A DNA stretch of 64,000 nt from Pomacea canaliculata (GCF_003073045.1 NC_037591.1:44643403-44707402), one strand, 5' to 3'; shown: positions 11,516-24,055, numbered from the stretch's first letter. Made by a program: numbers and translations. Notes: generated from the sequence alone by a model not told the origin.

Positions 11516-13369
11516 CGCTGATAATGGATGATGCTTTCTTCCTCTGTATCTCCCTCCTTCTTGACTAAGGCTCTACAGTCGGCAATGACTGATGACTGCA
11601 GGCAGTGCTGCCTTCTCTACTTTCTTTCTCTGGCTAGTCTCAAGTCTTTGAGGTCTTCTGGCTCCAAGGGAACAACTTCTTACTCCTACTCTGTCGATTC
11701 CCTGCGGATTTTATGTAAACGACATGTTAGTTGAGGTGAATCTGTGCACGAAATAAAACAACAAAACTTATCAAGCACAAAACATCTTTAGAGCACACTT
11801 TGCTTGTTGAACTGCTCTGAGGAAGACCGATCACCACCTACCTGTGCGCACGTGGTGCGCAGCCAATGGACGTCACAAGCAAGGGCTGTATACATACCTG
11901 GACAGGTGAAAATACACCTCTTTTTAACGAAAATAAAAACAAATCATTTAACATTAAGTGTATATTTACATGTCTCTTTCTACACATGTGATATAAGCAG
12001 CTGGTACTGCCACCCCATTTTTTTCAACGTCTGCCACCCGAGACGTTAGCACAGAGGCTGTAAGAAGGTACCCGACACACACGTCATCCCGCTGTTGCCA
12101 AGTGGACGATCGCACAAAACCCACTCGTTTTCAAGTTAAAGTATTTTATGAACTCTCAGAAAAATATATTACATATAAATGACGAGAAGCAAAACTATTG
12201 TGTGACTGTAAGAATCGTGTGTATTTTGTGAGAAAGCATGGTACCCAGCATGCAAATCAGCAGGAGCGAGTCGGCCAGGGTTTTGATAGTTGTGTTGGTA
12301 ATTATGTCCTCGTTAATAGGGGCTTGAATGTGTATTTATATATTAAATCAAATCAGAGAAGATTGGTACCAGTTCTAAGGCATAATTAAAAGCCGACGAA
12401 AATATCCATCAACGTCCAAGCGGTGTAATGAGAACATGTACTCCATACATGCCGGTTAAAGGTCACGTAAAATAAATGGAAACTTTTAATATATATTAAA
12501 ACATACATGTATTTAAAATGCTTAAAATTTCAACCCAATCTGTCCGGTAGATAAAAAATTACAGCCGTTTACCGTTCATTACCTCTAAACTTGTCGTTTA
12601 CCTGCCTGAAAGATTCATTTTGTAATGTTGGAGGTGGCCTATCACGAAGAGATCCTTGAAATACATGTTTGGTGTTTATATGTACAATGATGAACAGTGA
12701 AATGTATTTTTTCAGATTTTTGTGTTTTCGGTATATCCGTCTGCAACTGAGTTTTTTTTTTAGTCACGAGTAAGTGTTAGAAATATCTTGTATAAAGGAT
12801 TTGTAATGTTTCAAGATGCTGTATATGAGAGCTTCAAACATGATCCAGAATACAGTAGTTACAGCTGTCACTCAAATCACAAATTTCAAACAGCAATATC
12901 GTGAACAACAGAGATTGAGACTTGGTTTTTGTTCTGTTTTTCTTATATTTTCTTGTACTTTCATAAAACAGAGAAAAATGACTCATTCAAAAAAAATAAA
13001 GCAGTTGTATATCCCGATACCTACTGTAAGGCACACACAGTAAAATAATGGCGAATGAGACACGTGCTCACCCTGCTGAGCTTTATTCACTGTTGTGGTG
13101 GACTGGATGAGGACTGTTTGTGTATCACAGTTGTAGCGGGACCGCTTGTCCTGACATTGTTCCCTCCGCCAGCACCCCTTCCACCCCATCATTGGTCGCA
13201 CGAGGCACCCAGATATGTAAGTATACACACCAGGCAACAGTCGGTGCAGCTGTTTACCCAAAGGCCGGTGGTCCTACTTTGAAAACAGCAAAACTTTGGT
13301 TGTGAGTACGTGAGCGGCCACGTCACTCACACCCCTCTTTCCCCACCCCAGGGAGTTAGATGATAGGTT
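11516..13369. other. 5' flank of PON-A, no gene recognised
   Basis: Should contain the PON-A promoter, since the start codon is at 11515 on the minus strand. I see no TATA box at a convincing distance and no other gene. The stretch is AT-rich from 12100 to 13000. Confidence 0.5.
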
Positions 13370-13990
13370 TTAGTAGACTAGGTAGGTAGGTTACAATACA
13401 AACAGTGATTGTATGTGTAAATAAATCTGTCTTTAAACGTACTTACCTGTGTGAGCGTGTTAGTCCCAACGAATGCTAGTGTGTCCTCTCGTGTGAGTGA
13501 GGTGAACGTGTACCACTAGCGCGAGAGAGATTTGTGTTGTCCGTGTAGTGGTGACACAGCAGACAGAACACACGTGAAGATCCGTGGAGTTGACACACCC
13601 AAGAAAAGACTTTAGTCTGGGCAAATAAAGCAGGTCTTCAGTGGACTGCAAGGTCGGCTGAGTGCGGGTGTGTAGTGGATGGCAAACAAAAAACACAGCG
13701 CGAGGTAAAAGACAACACACCCTACGAACGAAAGCTAGAATTATATTGGAAAATTCTCCTTGGGAACTCCCGTCCTCTCCCCTGGAACACCAAAGAGGAA
13801 CGCCGTTCACGGACTGACGGCGCCAGGGGTCACGGTGTTGACCTGAGTGAGGAAGCGCATGGCTCCGGCTACAAGTCCATGGCGCCGTGACCCGGAGACT
13901 TTCTGTCGAGTGTCAGCCCGGTCTTGTCTGTGTTCACTGGACACCGAGCTGCTGGGTCACATTCCTGTAGAGTGTAGAGGTAGGAGCGTT
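13370..13990 (+). mobile_element. LTR-like/leader fossil upstream of the Gypsy gag remnant
   Basis: This stretch precedes the gag remnant and contains an AATAAA (near 13420). Its right half (13676-13830) resembles 43045-43180, with shared blocks such as AACACAGCGCGAGGTA versus AACACAACGTGAGGTA and CCCTGGAACACCAAAGA versus CCCTGGAACATCAAAGA. It is likely the LTR or leader of the same Gypsy-type family. Limits are uncertain and it is old. Confidence 0.4.
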
Positions 13991-14007
13991 TTCTTTACGC
14001 ACACACT

Positions 14008-15120
14008 GTGTTCATCATGTTGTTAACGGCTGCTTTGTGTGCCCTGGTGTTTGCGCTCGGTGTGTCCATAGGTATCCTTGTGCTTAAGAAAGAAAGTTGG
14101 TTTCCTCAGAAAGTGACTAAAAGCAGGAAGGAAAGACATAGGATTAGGAGTCAAAGGTCCCCCAGGTGTAGTGGACATAGAAATAGCAGCAGCAGTAGCG
14201 ACGAAGGTTCGTTCAGCAGTTGTTATAGCCAGTGCTCTAGTTCCAGGAGTAGGAACAGAAGTGTTGCTAACAGCACATTTCTAAATCGCACTTTCCCAGG
14301 TAGTAGAAAGGAAAGAATACCAGAAGTGTTCACAGGCACTAAAGGCGACTTTAAGGATTGGCTCCGCCATTTTGAAACAGTCGCTAGATGGAACGATTGG
14401 GACTATACAGAGAAGGGAGTGAACTTAGCCATGTGCCTGCGAGGTAATGCCCAACAGGCAGGCCTGACGAGAGGGGGGGACAGGGGGGTCTGTTGTACCC
14501 GGGCCCGCGGCTGTCAAGGGGGCCCGGCCTTGGTCAGTGGATTTTCTTTTTCTTCTTCTCCTTTTCTTTTTCTTTTAAAGAAAGGTCTAAGGACAGAACA
14601 CCCAAGCATTACACATGCAGAAGTTGAGTTTGAGTGTAGATATTGAGATTCGAATTGTAAACATACATTATATATTGGGAAAATAATTTACGATTACAAG
14701 TACAAGGGGCCCGGAGAGGTCTGTCCCGGGGCCCGGGCTGGCTCTCGGCGGCCCTGCCAACAGGTTCTAGGAGAGCTGAGTGTAGGAGAGTTAGAGGACT
14801 TTGATGCTATAAAGGCAGCTTTAGAGCGCAGGTTCGACCCTGTAGAGAGAGAAAGTCTAAAGCGTGTTGAGTTCAGGTCTAGGTTCAAAAAGGTGAGAGT
14901 GTCACGGAGTATGGTTTCGTGTTGAATCGTCTTGCTGCTAGTGCGTACCCCAACATGCCATCAGAAACTAGAGAAACCATAGTGATTGACCAGTTTGTAA
15001 GTGGACTTCCATCCAAGGACTTGAAGTTCAATCACCTCTCGCTCATTTACGAAGCTGTGGCCCTGGCGGGATGTAACTACGGCCCTTGGCTAGCGAATTG
15101 GAGTCTTTTGGCGAGAGTAG
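14008..15120 (+). mobile_element. Gypsy (Metaviridae-like) gag fossil, broken
   Basis: The translated sequence carries a recognisable retrotransposon gag core (motifs PEVFTG, DWLRHFE, and a MPSETRET segment) as in Gypsy-type elements. A hAT-like MITE (14459-14756) has inserted into it. Reverse transcriptase and integrase are not visible downstream. The element is fragmentary, has several breaks and looks old. It lies between PON-A and PON-B, on the strand opposite to both. Confidence 0.75.
14459..14756. mobile_element. hAT-like MITE inserted in the gag fossil
   Basis: 298-bp element with imperfect inverted ends: CAGGCCTGACGAGAG on the left and, on the other strand from the right, CAGGGCCGCCGAGAG. 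It is flanked by a perfect 8-bp duplication, CCAACAGG (14451-14458 and 14757-14764). An 8-bp duplication and CAGG ends fit the hAT superfamily. A related fragment lies at 55020-55140. It has no coding capacity. Confidence 0.85.
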
Positions 15121-15500
15121 GAAACCTGAGAATCAAGAAACTGTCAGAAGCATCAGTGAAAACACATCAGAACACAAACTACTCAAGGCATTGTAAAAGA
15201 TTAGCAAGTTAGTGTGTAGCATGTTAGAGCAGATTTTACAGAAGGCGGTGGACAGGAAGAATAGAAGAAAGGATAGGAACGGTAGTCTGTATGTAGCGAA
15301 GAAGAAAGATGTGATGGTGAAGAAGAAAGGTGGGTTGCCCACAAAACCCTGCAGGTGCTGTAGAAGAGAAAAGTGTGTTCACTGTTGTGAGAAGCAAATC
15401 AGGGAACTGACTCGTGCTCATGCGCGTGCGCAGGGCTTGACCGACCAGGTTGCAGCTGACGACATGCAGAGGACTTGTGACTTAGGGCTGTGTCATAGGG

Positions 15501-15998
15501 CAGTGGCTGTCACAGTGTGGGCCGACCGCATGTCAAGATGTCAGCGGCTGACAGTCATCATATGTCAGGTGGTCAGCGGCTGACAGTCATTACATGTCAA
15601 CAAAGTGATGTTTAAATCGCCAGAGACACTAATTAGCCCAGTGTTGATGTCACACCAGTGTTGCTGTCTCCATGTCCAGCTGCTCATTGACCTGACACGC
15701 TGGCTGACCCACTTAGTATTGACGTCACAGCGCGAGCATTGCGTCATTTCACCGCGTCATCCGTTGCCCTTAGTAACGCAGTGCACGTCATATTTGTAGT
15801 CACGTGTACTTTAATAAGTGTGTTGTAAACTTATTACTGTGCTACTGTCACAGGTACACTTAGTTTTGACTTGTAATGAACCACATGCCGCCATTTAAAT
15901 GTGCAATTCACGGTAGAGTGATTTTAGACCTCGGTGGGCCGCCGTACGTTTTACTTGAGTCAAGTGGTCCACCGGCCCAAATACCTTGTGAACCACTG
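15501..15998. mobile_element. hAT-like element, 498 bp
   Basis: Starts CAGTGGCTGTCACAGTGTGGG and ends, read from the other strand, CAGTGGTTCACAAGGTATTT. Flanked by TCATAGGG and TCCTAGGG, an 8-bp duplication with one mismatch. It contains a duplicated GTCAGCGGCTGACAGTCAT motif. Divergence of the ends suggests moderate age. Confidence 0.6.
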
Positions 15999-16429
15999 TC
16001 CTAGGGAAGTGACGAGTGTTGTGCCTGTCGGTGATAAAAGATGACACGGGTAGGTGGGGCGAGGTGGCGCAAAGCGAGCGGGCGGCACCCGGGAGAAGTG
16101 AGACATGTCCCAGGGTGACATGTCCCAGGGTGGCTGGTGGCCTAGCTAGGGTGGAATGCAGGATAACACGGCGGGTACGTCTCTGGAGGATAGAGAGGTA
16201 GAGGAACAATGATGTGAACAAAAGGAGGCTGAAGCCAAAGGAGTAGCTGGCGACTGTAGTTCTGTGTGTGTTGCTGGGGTGCCAGTCAGTACACCCTGTA
16301 CAAGTACCTGGTTCTGGCCGTTTGACGTAGCGCTTTCTACCCGAACAGAGAGAATCTTTTGAATGTTGCCCACCCCAACCCCTGTAACTCATCGAGGCCG
16401 AAGTCCTGGTGGGCGTGTTATAAAATGGT

Positions 16430-17045
16430 TTCGCCCGTGCTAGGGAAGGTAGGAGTACCCGGTGCTGTACCAGAGGTTAGTTTTCCCTAATTGCTACCCT
16501 GGCCCCGAGGCAGGGTGGAGATCACATGCAATCAGTGGCGTAGGAACCAGGGGGGCAGCGGGGGCAGCCCTCCCCCCCCCCAGGAAAATACAGGGGGGGG
16601 CAGGAATATCCTTTTGCCCCCCCAATATTTGAGACGTAATTCCTCACAAAGAGCAAAGACTGAAAGAAATGTAGGGGAACGTAGAGAGGAGACGGTCATC
16701 ACCGTCACAAAAAGCGGGCCTGAGGCAAGTGGAGGCTCTAACACCTCTGATGATCAAGATCGTGCGTGCAGTACCCCCCCCCCCATCTTTTTTACGAAAT
16801 GTGCGAGTGCGAACGCCGTCACTGTCAGCAGGGAGTTTGCCAATGCGAACATCTTCCTACGCCACTGCATGCAATAAACCGAGCAATAAAACCTCTTTCT
16901 CAGCCGAGTACTTGGTGTTGGAGTTTAGAAAGCTGAAGTGAAATATTTGCAACTGAACAACTGCCTCGGGGCCAGGGTAGCAAGTAGGGAAAAGTGGCCG
17001 CTGGTAAAAGTCAGCACCACGTGTACTCCTACCTTCCCTCGCGCC
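16430..17045. mobile_element. Inverted-repeat element interrupted by a hAT MITE
   Basis: The left arm (about 16430-16513) and right arm (about 16961-17045) are reverse complements over some 80 bases with few gaps. The innermost 23 bases (TTGCTACCCTGGCCCC and onward to GAGGCAG) are perfect. Without the inserted MITE the element would be about 275 bp with a short central region. Superfamily not identified; no clear target duplication seen. Confidence 0.65.
16533..16867. mobile_element. hAT MITE, 335 bp, with perfect 8-bp duplication
   Basis: Ends are CAGTGGCGTAGGAA and TTCCTACGCCACTG, a perfect 14-bp inverted pair of hAT type. The flanks are CATGCAAT on both sides (16525-16532, 16868-16875). 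The interior has long C and G runs and no transposase. It sits inside the loop of the inverted-repeat element at 16430-17045. Confidence 0.93.
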
Positions 17046-17213
17046 CCGTCCTCCTACATGAGCCTCATCCGTCTCTCATCACGTGGTGCTTGATGGTGCA
17101 CTTCCCCACCCGCACTTTTTATAAATGTTTTAGTGTTCATGTTTTCATGCAAACATTTTCAGACAGCTTGATGGTGTGACACAGTGTCACAGCTGAATGT
17201 TCGGACTAGACCA

Positions 17214-17214
<1 letters not shown>

Positions 17215-17262
<48 letters not shown>
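17215..17262. repeat. (CAA)n microsatellite
   Basis: About 16 uninterrupted CAA/AAC triplets in the intergenic space downstream of PON-B. Confidence 0.95.
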
Positions 17263-17264
<2 letters not shown>

Positions 17265-18235
17265 ATCTGAATTTAGGAAATAAATGTAATATCAGAAAAA
17301 TAATCAACAAACAAAATGGTGAACCTAATTAGCTATGCATTAAATCACAGAAACAGAAAATCGCCACGACCCCACCCCTTGTTACCATGCACATCTTTGA
17401 TTGAAGTTGACGTGTAGCAAGTCTGCTTCTGAAGCTGTCGCCGTCATGTGCAGACCTCCTCTTTATTTGCATCTTCACTGTGCCAAACTGTTCGACTTTT
17501 TATTTTTTTATTCACGTCTTTGTAATTTCGTGTCGCCTACGGTCTCACCATAAGGGTTTCAAAAATGTAAGTTGTCTTTACTATTGACTCTTCCTCGGCG
17601 CCAAGCGATCGTGTGCAGGTCGATCCTCTGTCTTGTGAATACATACATCACAACAGTCTCTTGACTAACTATTTTAGTACACTTGACACTTGGCCTGAGC
17701 ACCCAGTCATCTGTCAACTGCAGGCAAGTGCTTCAGGCCTTTGGTCTTTACTTTGTGTTTTTGTATTTGCTAAGTGGTGGTGCAATGGTAGTTCAATATG
17801 ACATCTCACCTGCTGTTTCTCTCCACTGCCAATGACACTCACACCACGTGTCAGTGCTCTGACTCCATATTTCAATGTTGTTTGCTTTTATTTGTGTAAA
17901 ACGCATTTATCTGTAGTGTGAGAAATGTGCTATTTAAATAAATCTACATATTATTATTGTTATTTTTAAACTTGAGAAACTAAAACTTCACATAAAACAT
18001 TTCTTTCCACAAATCAATTTACAAAGAAGTTACTACTTTAAATGGTGTTTTTATTTGTAAAATTCAGTGACTGTCAGAAAGATACACCACATACTACAGA
18101 GAGCGGACTACCAACATGAAGTCTGACATGTCATGGCACTTGTCAAATAGGTCAAGTCACGGTGGCTGGCTGCCTGGCTGTACACACACCCAGTGAGCAT
18201 ATTGCTCTACTAATGTCTATACTGATGTACATACC

Positions 18236-18365
18236 CACTGATGTATATACCTCATAGTAAAGTTGCTCTACACACAGCCACTGATGTATATACCTCACAG
18301 TAAAGTTGCTCTACACACAGCCACTGATGTATATACCTCACAGTAAAGCTGATCTGCACACCCAC
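18236..18365. repeat. 43-bp tandem repeat, 3 copies
   Basis: Copies of CACTGATGTATATACCTCA plus 24 further bases start at 18236, 18279 and 18322, about 600 bases downstream of the PON-B stop. Confidence 0.9.
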
Positions 18366-18516
18366 TCTATACCCCGAATATATATCTACCCCTAGCTGAT
18401 GACGTCACGGCAGCTGCACACTACCTCATGCTGAAGCTGTTCTATATTCACCCACTGAAGTTGACCCTGAAAAATACGTTTGCCACCCCTGACTACCTCT
18501 GCAACATTTTTGTCGG

Positions 18517-18522
18517 GTTTAT
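18517..18522 (-). terminator. Candidate PON-B polyadenylation signal
   Basis: AATAAA on the minus strand about 430 bases after the PON-B stop (reading ATTAAATAAACCC). It is the nearest canonical hexamer I found. Not proven. Confidence 0.35.
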
Positions 18523-18947
18523 TTAATTTTTTTCCGAAGTCCCCGCCCTTCGGCCCCCGTTCCTCTCCCTGAACTAACACGTACCCGCATTACACCCGTA
18601 ACCCCAGCTGTCGCCAAGGAGCTAATGGAGGCTGCACAAGACCTACCCGCACGTAAACTGCCGAAAGAATTCACTATAACCTTGTGTCTCCGGGCTCGGC
18701 CACACAGGAATTGATGAGTTGTTAGGAACAGTCAGGACAGGGAGCTGTGTGTAATAATGACAGCTGACATGACACTGATAATACATGGCAGCTGACAGTG
18801 AATGCATTACACACACAGAAACTCAGCAGCAGCACAGCAGCAGGGACTACGACTCACCGAGAGAAAATTCTCGCAACTGATCGAGGAGTACGACGACCAG
18901 ACCGAGGGTGAGAGAAAGGAGTAGGAAGCGAAGATAACAGAAGTTTT

Positions 18948-21900
18948 CTACACGGGTACGTTGACGTCACAAATGATGGTGGTGTGGATGATGGAGCTGA
19001 CGAGCAGCTTGCCACCAAAAACGATTGCAGACGACGAGGCGGAGATCATGTGACCGTCGTCATACAACAGCTCCTGTGATGACGTCATGTTGCCCTTGCT
19101 CATCCGCAGGTGGAGCACCTGTACAGGAGACATTTCCAGACGTCAGCAATTACGTCACATTTAAGTCCACAGCCTGACAGTGTTCAATGCTTTACGAAAA
19201 TACCTGACATGTGGTAACTATTTTATGATGCAAATGTTTTACCATAATACCTCTTTGGCTAACGGACCGCCTCTTGACACTTCCTACCTTTATCCGCGAA
19301 ACGACATCTAACAAAGGTTTTACCTGCGAAGGTGCGATTTTGTCGATGGGTGCCTCGAGGTAGCTCAGAATCTTGAGTGGGATAGGGTGACACCCGATGT
19401 AAAGGTCTTCAGTCTTGGGATCCACCATGATGTTGTCTGGCAACGTGTGGAGCGGAATGGCCTGCAACCCAACACATGTTTATCGACTGACAGCACAAGA
19501 CTTTACTGACTGACAGCCCAGAGACATGTTTACCGACTGACAACCCAGAGACATGTTTACCGACTGACAACCAAAGACATGTTTACTGACTGACAACCCA
19601 GAGACATGTTTACTGACAACCCAGAGACATGTTTACCGACTGACAACACCCTTCGTCAAAAGAGGTAGCGGCATCATCGTCTTCTTGTTTTTTCTTTAAT
19701 ATACGTTTTTTAATGTTCACATTATCTTAGTGCTGCTCGACTTTGACACAGGGCAAACTCACTTTAGAAAGGCTTCAAAGTGGTATTCAGAGGCTGACTT
19801 TCAAGTTTTCAACTAAGTTAATTTGCATTTTTATCCTGGAGGAAAGGCAATATTCTAGTCACTCTCTCTCTCAAACACTGACACACACTCACACACACAC
19901 TCACACATTCACATAGGTGGTGTGTCGAGGAAACATACACTTGGTACCTGCCTCCACTAGAAACCTCAGTGAATGAGGTGTGGTCTATAAGTAACATTGT
20001 GTACCTGCTGTAAAGTCAGTGAGTTGTCTGTCTTCCTGTGGAAAACTCGGAGTTCTTGTCCTACACTGACTGCCACGTACACGTACCTGTGTAAGTAACG
20101 ACGTACATGTGTAAATATCGAGGTGTCTGTACACCTGTAACCTGTGTCACGGTTATGAAATGTGTACATCTTGTTGTCACTGAATAAACACATCACGTGT
20201 AACAGGTAAGTCTTGTTGTTGAATGAACACATCAACGTGTCAAATGTATCAGGTAATAGATCAAGTAATATACATCACAGACATGTGTCAGACAACCACG
20301 CCACGCACTCACTGAGCACAATAATACTACAATGACGTCAGTACACGTGCGTACAGACAGCACGTGAGAGTAACTCTCACACATGGACAAGAAATGTTTG
20401 AAAGGACAGGGAGCGAGCAGAACGCAGTGTAAACAGGACGACAAACAGACTAACTTGTGGTCAGTCGACATGGCAATGCCGTTGGCAGACTTGATGCCCT
20501 CGGCAACCACCGTGTAGCTCGTGCCGTCGTAGTGCACCACCGTTGACCACGGCAGGTCCAGCAGCACCTCGGCCATCATGCCTGCTGACGTCGCGTAGTA
20601 GTGGCAGTTGGTGAAGTAGAAGCTGTTGTCACCTGTTGCTTGCACGTCATTCACCCTACAGAGTACAGTGACGTCATAAACATTGCCAACGGTGGTATCA
20701 ACGTGGACAATGACGTCATACAAGTGTACACTGCAATGTCATCAACATGACCAGTGACACGATAAGCACGCACAACGGAGAGTAACGTCACACACACACA
20801 CACACACCCCCATACGTCGTCGAGACCTGTAGAACAATGTAGAGTGGAGATAGTTCGAAACCCATAAACACTCCCTGACATTAGCCTAGTCCTCTCTCTC
20901 TCTCATCTACACACTCACTCTCTCCCTCCCTCTCTCTCTCTCACACGGTGAGTCCGACAACAACAAACAAGCAACATCCACCTACAAGCGCATTTCCGGT
21001 GCGGAGAAGGTGGCCAGGTGCTTCAGCTCCTGTGTCGCGGGCAGGAAGACAAACTTCTCCACTGTATCGGGTGCCAGCTCTCTAAGCGGGTGGTTGACGA
21101 CAAATATTGTGTGGCGACCTGCAGGATACCAGAAGTCTGGTTATTGATGCTTCACTAATAGACGCCAAGGTGGATATGCCCTCCCAGTCCAGTCCCCGTA
21201 CAACAAGCTATGCTCACCACACCAACTGTCTAGTCACTGTGGACTCAAGGTACAATCACAGTACAATCCCTGTATAGACACACTAGACCAGATAGTCACT
21301 CGCAGTCAAATCGTTGTCTATTCAGTAGAATCAAGGTGTAGTCAGTAGAACCACTGCATAGTCGCAATAGACATAATGTACAGTTAACTCACAGTATGGT
21401 GGATAAGACCAAGTCCAAGTATTGCTAGTCATTGACAGCCAGGGGACAGGGAGGGACAAGGGGACACAAACAATGAACACAGGAGGTGCATTCTCTTCAC
21501 TACTGCTTTCCCTTGACAGAGAGACAGAGACAAGGAGAGACACGTGATGCTCTTCACTTCAGCTATTCTCTTCCTTCGCCCCACTTCGCTCCCCTCCGGG
21601 TGGGGATGTCTGGTACCTGAAGTGTTGTCCTCCCAAACGCTGATGCCGTGGGGAGAGAAGGTGCTCTCATCGAAAGTGTCACTCGTGACGACCTTGAGCT
21701 CTTTGACCTCCTTGTCCGGAAGCTTGAGGTCGTACAGGAAGATGCGGCCCCGGATGTTGTGTTGACGAAAGTACAGTCTGAAGTTGTCCGACACAACAGG
21801 TGGCATCGCTCCCTGAAACAAGCTGTCATGATGCAAGCTTTCCCACAGTCATCACACTCCTTCTTCAGACAAGTAAGGAGAAAAAATGGACGAAAAAAAC

Positions 21901-23587
21901 AAAACAAAACAATGAGTCATCGTCACAGCTATCATCGTTGTTGTCCTCTTGCTAAACGTCATTATCACTATCGTCATCAAAGCTGTCTAGATGAGCGAAT
22001 AACTTCAACAAACTTTCCCCCTCTTACGTTCTTCGTGTAACTGTGTGTGAGGCAGACAAACACGGAGACACTAAGTGTCCGATCGTCATTTCTTGACGAA
22101 GTGATACGGGTACATGATGGAAGCACAATTAAGTGTCTGATTGTAATTTCACGAAGTACTTAAAGTGATACGGGTACATGATGGAAGGCAAAAGTATCTG
22201 TAATTTCATGAAGTACTCAGAGTTACACGGGGACATGATGCAGTGCACACGTGCTGCCTTACCGAGGAGATGAATGTCAGTCCATCTGACAAGGTGTGGA
22301 AGTCCTCAGATGCCAGGGCTACAAAAGACATCAACTGAAAGCTAAACGTTGTGTGGAACATTACACGTGACCTTACCTATGTATATATACACACACATCA
22401 TACTTCATTACACGTAGCATTACATGACGTCACTGGCACACCGTCACACAGCATCTTGTACACAAGTACATAGGTACACACCACACACGCACACGTCATC
22501 GTAAAATAACCAACACTACTGGCACTAGTCTGACATCTTAGCGTCATTGTGTTGGGTCACGTGGTCAAATAATGAGACACAAACGTACGCATTCCAGGGA
22601 CTGGCTTGCAGGAGCCCGGATGGTGCTGGTAGAAGTGAGAAAACACACCCAGCCTGACCCTGCAACAGCAGCCAGCAGTTACACGCAGTTTGCAGTGGAT
22701 GTGGAACACAGGCAACAAGGAGTTACACAGTTACAGGAAACAAGGAGTTACACACAGTGACACGAAACAAGGAGTTACATAGTTACAGGAAACAAGGAGT
22801 TACACAGTTATAGGAAACAAGGAGTTACATAGTTACAGGAAACAAGGAGTTACATAGTTACAGGAAACAAGGAGTTACACACAGTGACAGGAAACAAGGA
22901 GTTACACAGTGACAGGAAACAAGGAGTTATACACAGTTACAGGAAACAAGGAGTTACAGTGACAGGAAACAAGGAGTTACACAAAGTGACTGGAAACAAG
23001 GAGTTACACAGTGACAGGAAACAAGGAGTTACACACAGTGACAGGAAACAAGGAGTTACACACAGTTACAGGAAACAAGGAGTTACACACAGTTACAGGA
23101 AACAAGGAGTTACACACAGTGACAGGAAACAAGGAGTTACACAGTGACAGGAAACAAGGAAGGACAGATCGAATTGTGACATGTCAGTGTTTATTTTTCT
23201 GTTTTCTCCTCGCACTTTGCTATTTCTCTGAACTCCTCTTCCCCACATGCCAGTCAGACTACTCGCCCTTCCTCTGATGACCGCACGCTCTCAACAACCA
23301 CATGCGGTCAACGGAATTTTAGTTGGTGCTCTTCCCTTCCACAGCAGCCATCTACCCACCAACGAGTCCTCTAGAAACACACCCGTTACACACACACAGA
23401 AGGGCTAGAAGTGTGTATACATACATCATCTATGTACCCACCAACGAGTCCTCTAGAAACACACCCGTTACACACACAGAAGGACTAGAAGTGTGTATAC
23501 ATACATCAACCGACCGAAGTCTTGTATGATGACAGCCAGAAGCACAGTTGCCATGACTACAGCCAATGTCCTTCCACCAAACGCCAT
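18948..23587 (-). CDS. Paraoxonase PON-B, 9 exons, 376 aa
   Basis: Second paraoxonase of the array, same strand and same nine-exon plan as PON-A; every exon has the same length as its PON-A counterpart. Exons in gene order: 23587-23505, 22659-22589, 22318-22263, 21812-21617, 21118-20986, 20655-20455, 20086-20005, 19461-19324, 19118-18948. The N-terminus MAFGGRTLAVVMATVLLAVI is a likely signal anchor. Visible family residues: Cys in GSCKPV, Glu56-Asp57 in ASEDFH, His125 in SPHGISVWED, His145 in VVNHP, Asn182-Asp183, Asn238 in SANGIAMS, Asp283-Asn284 in LPDNIMVD, Cys298-His299 in IGCHP, C-terminal Cys in IICDV. No residue of the calcium site is missing, so it is expected to be active. Intron 1 is mostly minisatellite. 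Codons end mainly in G or C. Its specific substrate cannot be read from the sequence. Confidence 0.93.
19470..19650. repeat. 27-bp tandem repeat in PON-B intron 7
   Basis: About six copies of GACTGACAACCCAGAGACAT plus GTTTACC, with small length variants, a short distance upstream in gene order of exon 8. Confidence 0.9.
22725..23160. repeat. 22-27-bp minisatellite in PON-B intron 1
   Basis: About 17 copies of AGGAAACAAGGAGTTACAC followed by ACAGT(G/T)AC, with unit length varying between copies. It fills half of intron 1. Two overlapping open frames read through it only because stops are absent from the unit. Confidence 0.93.
23352..23512. repeat. 82-bp duplication reaching the PON-B exon 1 donor
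   Basis: Two copies of an 82-bp block (CCCACCAACGAGTCCTCTAG at 23355 and 23437). Each ends, on the minus strand, in GAT|GTATGTATAC, the exon 1 donor and its flank. The copy nearer to exon 1 holds the real donor; the second copy lies 82 bases into the intron. Confidence 0.88.
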
Positions 23588-23891
23588 TACAGATTTTTCT
23601 GCCCGCACTCACAATTCCAAGATTTCTGTTGATGTTCAGAAAGAAGGAAGAATGAATCAGATTGTTAACATAAATTAAAAAAGAAAATGTAAGTAATGTG
23701 ACTTCGTGAAGTCTTTCATCTTTACAGTTTATACTTCTATGTTTTATATACAGGAAGTACATGTCGGCAAGTGTTTGTCAACAATTACAATATCTGGTGT
23801 CGGTAACAAGATTAGTAGTCTACTGGCCAACCTGCTTTACAACGAAGTCAGTTTGCTGACCCTTCTGATGGACAGTCACTAGAACAGCCAC

Positions 23892-24055
23892 CGGACTACG
23901 TGACTATCACGGTCAGAGCCAAACAGACTACGTGGCTAAAAAGCCAGACAGACTACGTGACTATCACGGTCAGAGCCAAACAGACTACGTGGCTAAAAAG
24001 CCAGACAGACTACGTGACTATCACGGTCAGAGCCAGACAGACTACGTGACTAAAA
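23892..24055. repeat. 57-bp tandem repeat upstream of PON-B
   Basis: The phrase GACTACGTGACTATCACGG starts at 23894, 23951 and 24008. It lies about 300 bases upstream of the PON-B start codon, where a promoter would be expected; no role is shown. Confidence 0.9.

Larger units (their letters stand above)
17046..18947. other. Intergenic space downstream of PON-B
   Basis: Contains the (CAA)n tract and the 43-bp repeat listed separately and the candidate poly(A) signal of PON-B. No further gene seen. Confidence 0.55.

Noticed and set aside
16491-16877. 128-codon frame
   Set aside because: Lies across the inverted-repeat element and the hAT MITE; its residues come from C/G runs in the MITE.
22884-23277. 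Two overlapping 87-88-codon repetitive frames
   Set aside because: Translations of the intron 1 minisatellite of PON-B, in two frames.
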